DNA of 64,000 nt from the NCBI GenBank assembly GCA_003153155.1, contig PLWV01000023.1, positions 1 through 64,000 on the forward strand, given 5' to 3'. Positions within the stretch are counted from its first letter, which is position 1. Every line of letters begins with the position of its first letter. A program made the position numbers and the translations under genes. The notes beneath the pieces were generated by a model. The model did not search any database and was not told the origin of the DNA. It was given only the letters and a program-made list of their open reading frames with translations. The stretch comes from Gallionella sp. (GTDB lineage: Bacteria; Pseudomonadota; Gammaproteobacteria; Burkholderiales; Gallionellaceae). Of the stretch, positions 1 through 9,318 are shown one piece after another.

Positions 1-190
1 CGAAGAGCGGTCGTTCCCTGTGGCACCCTCGACCGTCTTCTACTGGCACGAAGTTGCCCTCCGTCTATGCTTATTGCCTTCCTAAAAGCGGTCGCTGAAA
101 TTTTGTAATCATGCAAACAAATTCAGATTACGCGATAGCCGACTGTGGTGACGTGCAGCACCCGACACGAACCGGCCGCTCACCAATGGC
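1..190. repeat. dispersed intergenic repeat, copy A
   Basis: This is a noncoding stretch whose blocks recur at 3683-3835, 4640-4815, 6700-6860 and, as fragments, at 9394-9470 and 10098-10135. Shared blocks read CTACTGGCACG, AAGCGGTCGCTGAAA and GACGTGCAGCACCCGAC, in that order and with similar spacing. The remainder up to the first gene at 396 shows no other gene or clear promoter. The function is unknown; the element occurs only between genes here. Confidence 0.6.
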
Positions 191-395
191 AGCTTGTGAC
201 CCCTGTGCACAGTTGTGGTGCCCGGCCCCTGTGTTACCGTACATTGAAGCCATGCGACCTGCACATAATTGCAGGGATTGATTAACTGTTGCGGTTAGTT
301 CTTGACCACACCCTCTCTTTCATTACGCTGAGGGCTTGGTGGTGGATACTGCGCGGTGTGTGAGATGATGACGGCATGATGAGGCGGGCTCGACA

Positions 396-1166
396 ATGAG
401 AAATTCGGTATTGAGATTGCAAAATTTCTTGGGCATGGAGGGGCTGTTCGTGCGTGACAGCGCAGCTCTGGTAGGACGAGTGCTCAATGCACTGCCGGTT
501 GTGATCAAGTGGCCGGTACGCAAGGCGATGCTTAAACAGTTTTATTTTACGGGCATTCAATCGGTGGGGCCGGTCAGCGTCATGGGATTTCTGGCGGGTC
601 TGATCATGGTGATGCAAGTCAGCAATCTGGTTGGGCGCAACGAATTGTTGACCTTGCAGGTGCTGATTTGGACAATGGTGCGGGAACTGGGGCCTTTGCT
701 GACGGCGATTGTAATCGTCGGACGCAGCAGTTCGGCGATCGCAAGCGAACTCGCCGCGATGCAGGTGAATGGCGAAATTAAAAGTTTGCGGCGCATGGGC
801 ATCTCACCTGTTGCCTATTTGGTGGTGCCGAGAATGTTGGCGATGACGATTACCAGCTCGGTGCTGACTTTCTACTTCCAGGTCGTCGCTATCGGTACGG
901 GCATGGTCGTGACCGCGTGGAATATCGACGTCTCCCTGATAGGCGAGGTCGGACATTTTTTCGAGATGCTCAGTTATCTGGAGATATTTGCAGCACTGTT
1001 GAAAAGTATCTGCTTCGGAATGCTGGTGTCGGTGGTATCTTGCTATTATGGGCTGACAGTGAATCGCGCCATGACCGAGATCCCGGTAGCTGCGTCACAC
1101 GCGGTCATGCGCAGTTTGCTGGCGGTGTTCGCGTGTGACGGTTTGATCACGGTTTTACTTTTCTAA
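396..1166 (+). CDS. MlaE/YrbE-family ABC transporter permease
   Basis: This is a 256-residue integral membrane protein of the MlaE (YrbE) permease family, which forms the inner-membrane channel of retrograde phospholipid transporters. The sequence is strongly hydrophobic with about five to six membrane segments. It has the family's central region around residues 85-150 (VRELGPLLTAIVIVGRSSSA, followed by an ELAAM segment), which in MlaE couples to the ATPase. It opens a four-gene run: an ATPase-like protein starts 2 bp after it, then an MCE substrate-binding protein, then a lipoprotein. The order permease-ATPase is the reverse of E. coli mlaFE. The length is typical. It is a paralogue type, so it is not named mlaE outright. 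Confidence 0.9.
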   Translation: MRNSVLRLQNFLGMEGLFVRDSAALVGRVLNALPVVIKWPVRKAMLKQFYFTGIQSVGPVSVMGFLAGLIMVMQVSNLVGRNELLTLQVLIWTMVRELGPLLTAIVIVGRSSSAIASELAAMQVNGEIKSLRRMGISPVAYLVVPRMLAMTITSSVLTFYFQVVAIGTGMVVTAWNIDVSLIGEVGHFFEMLSYLEIFAALLKSICFGMLVSVVSCYYGLTVNRAMTEIPVAASHAVMRSLLAVFACDGLITVLLF

Positions 1167-1168
1167 AT

Positions 1169-1867
1169 ATGACCGCGCTGTTCAGATTTCTTGATGTGCG
1201 TGGCGAAGGTTCGGATCGCGCGCATTCTTTTACCCTGCACTCGGGCGAGACGCGACTGTTGCAACTTTCATCCAAAGCTGAAAAAGATGCCATGATTGAT
1301 TTGGCGATCGGGGAAACGGTTTGCGGGGAAGGCACCATCGAGATCGTGCAAGGCGACAGAAGACGCAACAATACAGCAGACATCGGCCCGCAGGGGGAAA
1401 GAAGGCTCAATAATGAGCCTCTGCCAATGATATGGCAGCCGTTGAGCGCGAGCCGAGCGGGTCGTGTGGGTTGGGTGGCAGCGAATGGCGGCCTGATCAG
1501 CAACCTGAAAGTTTGGGAAAATGTCACCCTGCCGCTGTGGTATCACGTCCGGCGTGAGGTGACTGAAACAGAGCAAAGCGTTACGCATTGGTTGGGCGTG
1601 CTGGGAATGGAGCAGGATGCGTTCGCCGGATTCATGGCCGCTCCGCCGTCTAGTACCGAACTTTGGCAGCGCAAATTGGCAGGGTTATTGCGCGCTTTGG
1701 TGCAAATGCCACGGGTGCTGGTGGTGGATGCGGTCGTGTTCGAGGATGTCAATACGCGTTTGGCGCGCAGCTGGATGACGGCGCTGGAGGCTTATGGCGC
1801 ACAAGGCCGGACGGTATTGGTGATGGCAGACAAGGCGACGACGCTGCCTTGGGGAAAGATCGAGTGA
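1169..1867 (+). CDS. degenerate ABC-ATPase-like protein of the Mla-type operon
   Basis: The 232-residue product occupies the position of MlaF between the permease and MCE genes. Fold-level similarity to MlaF remains around residues 107-128, where NLKVWENVTLPLWYH mirrors the NLTVxENVxLPLxYH region of ABC ATPases, and at residues 183-190, where VLVVDAVV sits at the Walker B position. However, there is no GxxGxGKS P-loop (LSSKAEKDAM occupies that place near residue 35), no LSGGQ signature (SSTELWQRKL near 161-170), and the catalytic Glu after Walker B Asp is Ala. The frame is intact and tightly coupled to both neighbours, so this looks like a conserved pseudo-ATPase rather than a random pseudogene. 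Whether it binds nucleotide is doubtful. Confidence 0.75.
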   Translation: MTALFRFLDVRGEGSDRAHSFTLHSGETRLLQLSSKAEKDAMIDLAIGETVCGEGTIEIVQGDRRRNNTADIGPQGERRLNNEPLPMIWQPLSASRAGRVGWVAANGGLISNLKVWENVTLPLWYHVRREVTETEQSVTHWLGVLGMEQDAFAGFMAAPPSSTELWQRKLAGLLRALVQMPRVLVVDAVVFEDVNTRLARSWMTALEAYGAQGRTVLVMADKATTLPWGKIE

Positions 1868-1868
1868 G

Positions 1869-2834
1869 GTGTATGTGACATTGTTAGCTGACAAAGACGA
1901 TCGTTTCAAAAATCTGTTCGGTAAAGCCGCCGTATTCATATTGCTCGCGGCGATAGGAATGGGGCTGGCTTTTTTGTGGACTGGAGAAAAAAAAGGCGCG
2001 TTCACGGCAAAGTCCCCGATATATTTTGTCGCCGATAGCGGACAAGACTTGAGCGTAGGCATGCCGGTTAAATTCAGCGGATTCAAGATCGGCAAGCTGA
2101 ACACTCTGACACTGGATGAACAGGGGCACGTACAAGTAGAGGTCAATATCGAATCGAAGCATCTCGGGCTGATCAGGCAAGATGCGGTGATGACCCTGAA
2201 AAAGGAAGGGGTGATCGGTGACGGGGTGCTCGAGATCAGCCATGGGTCGGATGATAAACCTGCATTGGCAGCGGGCGGCAAGGTACGTTTTGAACGTGCC
2301 AGTGGATTGGAACAAGCGGTGGTTGATGTGAAGGATCGCATCATGCCGATCCTCGACGATTTGCATCAGACACTGCATGACCCTAATGGCGATGTGCGCC
2401 AGACATTAAAGAATCTGCGCGAATTCTCAGCCGAGATGCGCGGTACGCGGGAGCGTATAGATCGTGTGCTGGGCAGTGTCGATACCAACCTCAACAATGA
2501 AGTGGGGCCGTTGCTGCGCTCCTTAAGACTATCGGCGGCTAACGCCGAAACACTGTCGGCAAGACTCGACCACGATTTGCCTGCTTTGTTGAATAAGGCC
2601 GACGGCAGTATGGAGAGCCTGCGTATAACCAGTGAGGCCGTTAAAGACGCGGTGCAACGTTCTGCGCCACAGTTACCGGGAGTGCTAGGAGAAGCACGCG
2701 AAACCTTGGGCAAGACACGGGAAATGATCGGTGATACGCAGGAAGTGGTCGATTCTTTGAGTACGCGCTGGCCGTTGAAGAACGTTGTCCCTGCACCTGA
2801 GACCGGCCCGGTCAGGATGGATAGTCATGACTAG
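1869..2834 (+). CDS. MlaD-type MCE-domain protein
   Basis: This is a 321-residue membrane-anchored periplasmic protein. A single transmembrane helix lies near residues 20-38. It is followed by one MCE domain (about residues 45-125, with VGMPVKFSGFKIGKL and VIGDGVLEIS), the module that forms hexameric lipid-binding rings in MlaD. The C-terminal half (about 160-310) is largely helical and rich in charged residues, longer than in E. coli MlaD. This suggests a needle or coiled-coil extension as in PqiB-like or LetB-like relatives. It starts with GTG one base after the stop of the ATPase-like gene and overlaps the next gene by 8 bp, so the run is translationally coupled. Confidence 0.88.
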   Translation: MYVTLLADKDDRFKNLFGKAAVFILLAAIGMGLAFLWTGEKKGAFTAKSPIYFVADSGQDLSVGMPVKFSGFKIGKLNTLTLDEQGHVQVEVNIESKHLGLIRQDAVMTLKKEGVIGDGVLEISHGSDDKPALAAGGKVRFERASGLEQAVVDVKDRIMPILDDLHQTLHDPNGDVRQTLKNLREFSAEMRGTRERIDRVLGSVDTNLNNEVGPLLRSLRLSAANAETLSARLDHDLPALLNKADGSMESLRITSEAVKDAVQRSAPQLPGVLGEARETLGKTREMIGDTQEVVDSLSTRWPLKNVVPAPETGPVRMDSHD

Positions 2835-3636
2835 ATTATTTATATTGCTGCTGACGGGAATGTTGGCTGCTTGCGGGAGCGCGCCTGCCCCACGTCTGCC
2901 GCAAGCGTTGGAACAAGCACAAGCTGCGGACAAAGATGCACGACGGGCATTAAGGGGCGGCGAGTTGTTGCGTGCGCAAAATAATTTCGCCAAAGCCTTG
3001 GTGCTGCAACAATCGCTGGACGACGCGGAGGGAGCCGCCACGACGCTGATCAATCTGGCCACGGTTACCCACCAACTGCACGATGATGAGGCCGCACTGA
3101 CTTGGCTGGATAAGATACTGCTGGAGAAGGCGCAGATATATCCGCCGGAATCCCACCTGACAGCGGCCTTTCGTAAGGCCGTGATCTTGACCAATCTGGC
3201 GCGATTGAGCGAGGCCGATTCGGCCTTGCAGTTGTCTGAAAAACTGTGCGAGAAAACATGCACGCTGCGCTTCGGTATAGACGCATTGCGCGCGCGTTTG
3301 TTGTTGCTGAAAGGCGATGCGGAAGGTGCGCTGGCATTGGCACAAGCGGTGAGCAAGGAGGGTGAGGCAGGAAAAGAGGAACAAGCCAATGCCTTGCGTG
3401 TCGTCGCTGCGGCCGAAGAGACGTTGGCGCGCTACGCGAGTGCGTTGCAACATTACCAAGCCACGTTGGAGATGGATAAGTCGCTAGGTTTGAGCGCACG
3501 TATCGGTGAAGATTTGAATGGAATGGCGCGTGTGTCGACCCAACTGGGGCGCAATCAGGAAGCTGCCATATATGCACGGCGAGCTGTATTAGTGAACGAA
3601 TCCCATCGCCAAAGTGTCGCGGCGACCCATGAATAA
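2827..3636 (+). CDS. TPR-like lipoprotein of the Mla-type operon
   Basis: A 269-residue predicted lipoprotein. The ATG at 2827 is preferred because it gives a short signal peptide ending in a lipobox (GMLAAC, Cys about residue 17); an upstream in-frame start would bury this. The mature protein is almost entirely helical, with repeated pairs of helices typical of tetratricopeptide repeats (for example EGAATTLINLATVTHQLHDD and the segment ending ALYHYQ-like near the C terminus). It overlaps the MCE gene by 8 bp. Mla-like systems often have an accessory lipoprotein, so a role at the outer membrane or as an assembly factor is likely, but this is inference. Confidence 0.78.
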   Translation: MTRLFILLLTGMLAACGSAPAPRLPQALEQAQAADKDARRALRGGELLRAQNNFAKALVLQQSLDDAEGAATTLINLATVTHQLHDDEAALTWLDKILLEKAQIYPPESHLTAAFRKAVILTNLARLSEADSALQLSEKLCEKTCTLRFGIDALRARLLLLKGDAEGALALAQAVSKEGEAGKEEQANALRVVAAAEETLARYASALQHYQATLEMDKSLGLSARIGEDLNGMARVSTQLGRNQEAAIYARRAVLVNESHRQSVAATHE

Positions 3637-4047
3637 AATCATTGATGGATAAGCAAATATGTTTGGGAATCTGTCTGGCTCGAACATCCGTGTCCGCTTT
3701 TGGCACGGTTCTGCCCACCGCTCATGCTGATTGCCTTCCTAGAAGCAGTCGTTGAAACTTTGCGCTCGCGCCAAATTATTCAACTCACCCGATAGCTGAC
3801 GCTGGCGACGTGCAGTGCCCGACCCATAAGAGATGTTCAATCTTCTCAACTAAATAAACTGTGTCTATGTACGTCAGGAGACAGAAGAAACCTTGATAAT
3901 TTCCTAGTATCAAACGATAATTCGCCTGTTGGCGAGGAGGCACAAGAGTTCGTTCAATTTTTTATCCGGGAAAAATATATGTTTCAAGTAATTCTGTTCT
4001 GGGTTTTATGTAACATCTCGTTTAACTCTTAATAATTAGGAATGAGA
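3637..4047. other. intergenic region with repeat copy B
   Basis: The 3683-3835 part is a copy of the dispersed intergenic repeat, recognisable by CCGCTTTTGGCACG, TTGCCTTCCTAGAAGCAGTC and GACGTGCAGTGCCCGACCCA. The following 3840-4047 is AT-richer and presumably carries the promoter of the barrel-protein gene at 4048. I see no convincing -35/-10 pair and no open frame with coding character. Confidence 0.55.
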
Positions 4048-4548
4048 ATGAAAAAAATAGCACTAGCAACTTTGGTATCCTTGGGCATGTTATCGATGAA
4101 CGCATTTGCGGACAGCGCTGTATACAATGGATTCTCGCTGGACTATATCCGATCAACGCAGAATGGTATGAATAATGATTCATCAGCGCTCACCATCCTG
4201 AGGTCAGTGCGCCCAAATGAACACTACGGCTATGAAATGCAATTTGGACTTTTCGGTAACAGCGGCCCATTCACTTCGAACGCTTTCGTGGATCTGTCCG
4301 CAATTGGCTTCGTGCCACTGAGCGATAGAGGCTTGAAGCTGTATGGCAAGGCAGGCTTGGTTGATGTTTACTCACGGGGTTCGCTTGGGACAGCCAATAA
4401 TTTGGGTCTGACATACGGCGCAGGCTTTGAATTTCCACTCGACAATGGGGCTATTCGCGTGGGCTTCCAGCACTTTAATGTGGGCAACAGCACGTTGTCT
4501 CCATCTCTCAGCACCAACCTGATCGGTTTGACAATACTGCTCCAATAA
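4048..4548 (+). CDS. outer-membrane beta-barrel protein
   Basis: A 166-residue secreted protein. Of two neighbouring ATGs (4042 and 4048), the second is chosen because AGGA lies 6 bp before it and none is spaced for the first. A typical signal peptide (MKKIALATLVSLGMLSMNAFA) should be cleaved after AFA. The mature part alternates polar and hydrophobic residues with many Gly and aromatic residues and ends in a hydrophobic strand (LIGLTILLQ). This suggests a small eight-strand barrel of the OmpA/OmpW-like porin fold, although the last residue is not Phe. It stands alone, flanked by intergenic repeats. The specific function is unknown. Confidence 0.72.
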   Translation: MKKIALATLVSLGMLSMNAFADSAVYNGFSLDYIRSTQNGMNNDSSALTILRSVRPNEHYGYEMQFGLFGNSGPFTSNAFVDLSAIGFVPLSDRGLKLYGKAGLVDVYSRGSLGTANNLGLTYGAGFEFPLDNGAIRVGFQHFNVGNSTLSPSLSTNLIGLTILLQ

Positions 4549-4639
4549 GCAGCAATTGGGAGCAGAATAACTCTGCCCCCCGCAAAGCATGACAGTCCGC
4601 TTGCCGGATTTTAAGTCTGCCAACGCATTCTATCGGTAA

Positions 4640-4815
4640 CTTTGGGATAGCGTATAGCCTAAACTGAATGACCGTTATTGGCACACAGCCGAACTCCATG
4701 TTGCATTTTATCTTTCCCGAAAGCGGATAGTGGAGTTTTGTGATCAGGCCAATTATTCAGATCACCCGGAAGCGGATACTGGTGACGTGCAGCTCACGAC
4801 ACATTCCTGCCGGTC
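4640..4815. repeat. dispersed intergenic repeat, copy C
   Basis: The copy is recognisable by CCGAAAGCGGATAGTGGA, GTGACGTGCAGCTCACGAC and CATTCCTGCCGGTCGATACC. It lies between the convergent barrel-protein and kinase genes and reaches almost to the kinase stop codon. Confidence 0.6.
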
Positions 4816-4827
4816 GATACCCGAATG

Positions 4828-6579
4828 CTAGATGCGCCGCAAAAGCTCGGGTAGCTTATTCGTGCGTCCAATAATGAAGAGACCAATTTCATCCATCAGC
4901 ACAGGAGTTATAGCCTCAGATTCAAGCCTGAAAGCGGCGGTACCAAAATTTTCGAGGTTGCGGGTTACCACATCAATCTTGCCATTCTCATAGTTGCCCT
5001 GAAATGTGATCTGAACGGTTAGTGCTGGATCAAGGCGAGCCTGAAGCCATTCCTGCTTCGGCTTCTTGTAGATTTCTTCCAGATCATCAAGTACGCGCAG
5101 CCGCAGATGATGCAGTTCACTCTTCATCGCATCAAATTGATCCCACGGCCGCTTAATCAGCACAGGTCCTGATGCGCGCAGGTTGACACTGAACGCAACA
5201 TAAGCAAGATGGGCCGTATCCGCAAGACTCTGTTTCCTGTAGTCAACAGTCGCGCCCTGCCATCTCAGGTTGGCGAATACCGTCCGTGCATCAAGACGGT
5301 ATGTCCTGTTGATTGTGGGCTCCATATTGTTCACGTGCTTAATGAACGGTGTGAAAAATTTAAGTATACGGTCCAAGGCGTCGTGCACGCGGCGAGCAGT
5401 GGCCTGCTTTTCATGATCGAGAGTTTGCTTGGCGTCCGTATTTTTTTTCGCTTCAAGCGCCAATCTGGCAAGCAGACCGGATTCTGCTGGCTTTTCCGAT
5501 GGCTCTTTGGGGGGATTGGCATGAGTGGCGGCGGGAACAGCAACTGTCACTGTCAGCTCGTTCTCTTGGGGCTGTTTGGACAACACGGATTGGTGAATTA
5601 CGTATTTGGCCTCTCGCTGCGATTCCTCTAGGCGTTCTTCAAAATCCGACAAGTTAAAGGCGATCGCCGCGTCTTGGTTATTACCGCCATGCTGCGAATT
5701 TTGCGGCGTGAGTTTTATCGTCACTTCCGAATCTGGTGTGCTGGTCGAAGGAAAGGAGGACGCTATGGCCAGTTTGAGCGCTTCCATGAATTCCGCTGCC
5801 GTCTGGAAACGATCTTCCGGGCGCTTGGCCAAGGCTTTCTTTACCACCTCATCAATGAACTTAGATACGTCTAGGTTTCTTAATTTGCTTGGGGGCACAG
5901 GCGCCTGGTGTATTACCTTGTGCATGATAATAGTCATATTGCTACCGGTGAATGGCCGATCGCCGGTGAGCAGTTGATATAGGAGGACTCCGGCGGAATA
6001 GATGTCGCTGCGGCGATCTACGTCAAGCCCCATAAACTGTTCGGGCGACATGTAAGCGGGCGTGCCAAGCACGGTTCCGACTTGCGTGAGATCGGAAGAT
6101 TCGATTTTGGCAATTCCGAAATCCGCAATCTTAATTTTGCCGTCTTTGGTGATCAGGATATTTGATGGCTTAATGTCACGGTGCACAACGCCACGTCCAT
6201 GCGAATATTCCAGTGCACCGAGCAACTGGAACATGATGTTTGCGACCTCGTCCATATGGAAGCGTTTTGCCTTGTCGAAGTATTCTTTCAGCTCCATGCC
6301 AATGAGAAGTTCCATGGCAATAAACGCCACGTCGCCCTCTTCGCCATACTCGTAAATAGAAACGATATTGGGATGGGAGAGGCGCCCGGCTGCTTGCGCT
6401 TCACGGCGGAACCGGCTGAATACCTCAGGTGCTTCGGATTGGTCAATTAAGGATTTTTGGATTGTTTTAATGGCGACGGCACGCTCTATAAAGGGATCAA
6501 ATCCCTCATAGACGATACCCATGGCGCCTCTTCCGAGCTCACGCCTGATTTCATATTTACCCAGTTTATTTAGCACCAA
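4828..6579 (-). CDS. eukaryotic-type Ser/Thr protein kinase
   Basis: A 583-residue cytoplasmic protein kinase. Residues about 9-270 form a complete Hanks-type catalytic domain. It has a glycine loop (LGRGAMGIVYEG, 15-26), catalytic Lys38 in VAIK, HRDIKPSN at 133-140, DFG at 153-155, the activation segment GTPAYMSPE at 172-180, and a final helix region with RRSDIYSAG. All residues needed for activity are present. There is no transmembrane helix or PASTA repeat. Residues 300-395 are a low-complexity linker and 400-583 a conserved-looking but unrecognised domain. It is monocistronic and bounded by intergenic repeats. Targets cannot be inferred from context. Confidence 0.92.
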   Translation of the reverse strand: MVLNKLGKYEIRRELGRGAMGIVYEGFDPFIERAVAIKTIQKSLIDQSEAPEVFSRFRREAQAAGRLSHPNIVSIYEYGEEGDVAFIAMELLIGMELKEYFDKAKRFHMDEVANIMFQLLGALEYSHGRGVVHRDIKPSNILITKDGKIKIADFGIAKIESSDLTQVGTVLGTPAYMSPEQFMGLDVDRRSDIYSAGVLLYQLLTGDRPFTGSNMTIIMHKVIHQAPVPPSKLRNLDVSKFIDEVVKKALAKRPEDRFQTAAEFMEALKLAIASSFPSTSTPDSEVTIKLTPQNSQHGGNNQDAAIAFNLSDFEERLEESQREAKYVIHQSVLSKQPQENELTVTVAVPAATHANPPKEPSEKPAESGLLARLALEAKKNTDAKQTLDHEKQATARRVHDALDRILKFFTPFIKHVNNMEPTINRTYRLDARTVFANLRWQGATVDYRKQSLADTAHLAYVAFSVNLRASGPVLIKRPWDQFDAMKSELHHLRLRVLDDLEEIYKKPKQEWLQARLDPALTVQITFQGNYENGKIDVVTRNLENFGTAAFRLESEAITPVLMDEIGLFIIGRTNKLPELLRRI

Positions 6580-7122
6580 GAATCCCTGAAATTACTGTTG
6601 TTGTACCGCATGATACCGTGACTACAAAAAATAATATCGTCAGCTGCCTACACTTGGAGTGTAGCAGGATGGATGTGCCCAACAACCATTACAGGCTGAG
6701 CCTCGAACGTCCGCTACTGGCACGCAGCGGAAAACCAAACTTGGTTATTGTCTACCCGAAAGCGGTCGCTGAAATTAAAATTTAGTTTTCTCTTTGAATC
6801 GCCTAGAAGCCGACGCTCGTGACCTGCAGCACCCGACCCATTCCTGCCGGCCGATCTTCTCCAAGCGGAAACCCATTAGCCGGTCGGAGTCAAGGACAAA
6901 ACGAAGCCATCGCAAACAGATTGCGTCAATTTTGTGAAACAAACAATGCATGCCACCTTCATTCCTGCAGACTCTAACAGCGCCAGTTTTCTCGCTCTGT
7001 TGGTTGCGAAGCGAATCGCACCAGACAACTTTTGAATTTGCTGGTCTGCGCGGCCTTTGCGCAGGTCCGGTGGAATGAATATCGGCCTGCTTCAGGAGGC
7101 ATTGGCAGGTACTCGTAAAATA
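6580..7122. other. intergenic region with repeat copy D
   Basis: The 6700-6860 part is the best-preserved copy of the dispersed intergenic repeat, with GAACGTCCGCTACTGGCACG, CCCGAAAGCGGTCGCTGAAA, GACCTGCAGCACCCGACCCA and CCTGCCGGCCGAT. The remaining approximately 260 bp to 7122 shows no coding frame or clear RNA gene. It presumably contains the kinase promoter (6580-6700, minus strand). Confidence 0.55.
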
Positions 7123-7138
7123 TGGAGATTAAGTCTCC
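7123..7138 (-). terminator. short hairpin at the end of the SulP gene
   Basis: GGAGA and TCTCC form a small perfect stem around the TAA stop codon, followed on the minus strand by an AT-rich run (ATATTTTA). It is weak for an intrinsic terminator because the stem is only about 6-7 bp and the T-tract is interrupted. Confidence 0.3.
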
Positions 7139-9318
7139 AATACCCGCAATTCCGCATTCGTATAACGCAACCGGCGCGAGAGCACGCTGGCGAGACCCTC
7201 CATGAAAGCTAAGGCAAGCTTCTTGTGTTCTTCGGCCACCGAGTCGAAAGTCTTGCGCGAAAGCACATAGAGTTCGGTATCGGAAAATGCAACCGCATCG
7301 GCGGAACGCACATCGCCATCGAGGAAAGCCATTTCGCCAAAGAAAGACCCCCGACCGAATGTGCCGAGGTGGTGACTCAGCTTCTCGGAAATCGGGAGCA
7401 TGATACGCACAGCACCCTTGCGGATCAGGAAGAGTTCGTCGCCGGCATCGCCGCGCTTGAAGATTTTGTCACCGGCCTTGTAGGAACGCTTTTCCATGCA
7501 CTGATCCAGCGCAGCAAGCGTTTCCGCCTTGCGGTCCTTGAATAGTTCGATCTCGTTGAGGCAGAGCGCCCCTTGCTCGCCAAGATCGCAGATTGCGTCC
7601 TCGAGGATGCGGTCCTCGACCCATTCGAGCGCCTCGTCGAGTTCACTAAACACGCGCACCGGGCTTTCCGGGCGCACGAGGCCGACCTGATCGAAATACT
7701 GCTGCATGTCGCGGCCTGAAGGCAGGTTTTGCGGCAATTGGCTGAAGATGAGGAAACCGTGGCGGTCGGCAAGCATATCCTTGACCTGATCCAGCATGTG
7801 GGCGGCAGTGACGTCGACGGATTGCACGCGACGCATGTCGAGGATGACATAGTCCCGTGTCTTCAGTTCCGGCTCCAGCGCCGAGTAAAGCTGGTTGGTG
7901 GTACCGAAGAAAAGGCTGCCCTGAAGCTCGACGACAACGCTGCGCTCGCCGTACGCAACGAGAATTTCCATTTCTTCCTGTGTCCGTACTCGTTTCGAAA
8001 AAGTCTCGTTACAACTAACCTTGCGGCGGACGACGGCGCCGCCGATCTGCTCGCGGATGAACAGGAACACTGCGAGCACAATACCCGTGCCCGACGCCGC
8101 GATCAGACTCACAGTCAGCGCCGTGGCGACAACGGCCGCGATGACGGCAAAGTCCAGCATCGTGGAGCGCTGCTTGAGAAACTGGAAGCTGTGGCGGTCG
8201 ATCATGCGCACGCCGACGACAATCAGGATCGCGGCGAGCGCCGCCACCGGCACCCAGGATATTAACGCGCCGAGCACAAGGAAGGCGACCAACGCCAGCA
8301 CGCCTTCAAAGACACCCGATAACCTGCTCACCGCACCGCTGGACATATTGACCAGCGTCGCACCCATCGTGCCAGCGCCGGGGATGCCGCCAATCACGGC
8401 GGAGGCCACATTGCCAAAGCCTTGGCCGATCAGTTCGCGGTTTGAGTTGTGGCGCGAGTGTGTCAGCGCATCGAGCACCATGCAGGTCTTCAGCGTGTCA
8501 ATGGAAAGCAGCACGGCCAGCGTCAGCGCGGGGACTGCAATATGCTTGATCTGGTCGAGGCCAACATCCCCCATGGCGTGCCAGCGATCCGCCATGGCAT
8601 CGGTAAAGCTGCCGCCACCGCCGAGCGAGCCGACGACGAACGGATTACCTTCGAGCGTGAGCAGTGCAGGGTCCGCCAGCCCGAGTCCGAAATAGGTGAG
8701 CACACCGGCCAACAGCGCGAGAATGGCAGCCGGCACGGCCCGCGTAACTCGCGGTGCGGCGAGCATCACGCCTATAGTCACCGCGCCGACGACCATGCTC
8801 TGCCATTTCCAGAATCCCGGCATGGCAAGTGATTCCCAGAAATGCGCACCCTTAGGCGCACCGAGAAATATGGGCACCTGGCTGCCGATGATGATGAGAC
8901 CAACGCCGGACAGATAACCACTCACCACGGGATAAGGCATATATTTAATCAACTGCCCGAGACGCACCGTGCCGAAAAAAATCTGCAACAGGCCTGCCAG
9001 GAGTCCCAGCATCGACACCATCAGCAAAGCGGTCTGAATATTGCCGCCGCCATGCATAAATTCGATGACAAAGGCCGACAGCACAGCTGCGGCGGGAGCG
9101 CACGGTGCAGTGATGAGCCGATTGGTGCCACCCAGCGCCGGTGCGATAAGACCGAGGGCGGTCACACCGAGGATGCCAGCCAGAGCACCCTGCGCCGCGT
9201 AGGAAGCGCCAAGCGGTGAATAGATGGTGACGCCGAAGGCAATGGCCGAGGGTAGCGCGACAAGCATCGCGGCAAGACCACCCCAGAAATCTCCCGCTTC
9301 AGGCTTAGGCAGTTTCAT
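7129..9318 (-). CDS. SulP-family anion transporter with STAS and cyclic-nucleotide-binding domains
   Basis: A 729-residue inner-membrane protein. Residues about 1-410 are the SulP/SLC26 permease core with around 12-14 membrane segments (FWGGLAAMLVALPSAIAFG near the start, then GGIPGAGTMGATLVNMSSGA). Residues about 430-560 form a STAS domain (VVELQGSLFFGTTNQLY, then YVILDMRRVQSVDVTAAHML). Residues about 600-729 form a cyclic-nucleotide-binding domain (KAGDKIFKRGDAGDELFLIR, then GSFFGEMAFLDGDVRSADA). The family moves sulfate, bicarbonate or similar anions. The added sensor suggests cNMP gating, and a CHASE2-cyclase lies elsewhere in this window. The substrate cannot be fixed from sequence. It is monocistronic. 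Confidence 0.92.
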   Translation of the reverse strand: MKLPKPEAGDFWGGLAAMLVALPSAIAFGVTIYSPLGASYAAQGALAGILGVTALGLIAPALGGTNRLITAPCAPAAAVLSAFVIEFMHGGGNIQTALLMVSMLGLLAGLLQIFFGTVRLGQLIKYMPYPVVSGYLSGVGLIIIGSQVPIFLGAPKGAHFWESLAMPGFWKWQSMVVGAVTIGVMLAAPRVTRAVPAAILALLAGVLTYFGLGLADPALLTLEGNPFVVGSLGGGGSFTDAMADRWHAMGDVGLDQIKHIAVPALTLAVLLSIDTLKTCMVLDALTHSRHNSNRELIGQGFGNVASAVIGGIPGAGTMGATLVNMSSGAVSRLSGVFEGVLALVAFLVLGALISWVPVAALAAILIVVGVRMIDRHSFQFLKQRSTMLDFAVIAAVVATALTVSLIAASGTGIVLAVFLFIREQIGGAVVRRKVSCNETFSKRVRTQEEMEILVAYGERSVVVELQGSLFFGTTNQLYSALEPELKTRDYVILDMRRVQSVDVTAAHMLDQVKDMLADRHGFLIFSQLPQNLPSGRDMQQYFDQVGLVRPESPVRVFSELDEALEWVEDRILEDAICDLGEQGALCLNEIELFKDRKAETLAALDQCMEKRSYKAGDKIFKRGDAGDELFLIRKGAVRIMLPISEKLSHHLGTFGRGSFFGEMAFLDGDVRSADAVAFSDTELYVLSRKTFDSVAEEHKKLALAFMEGLASVLSRRLRYTNAELRVLET

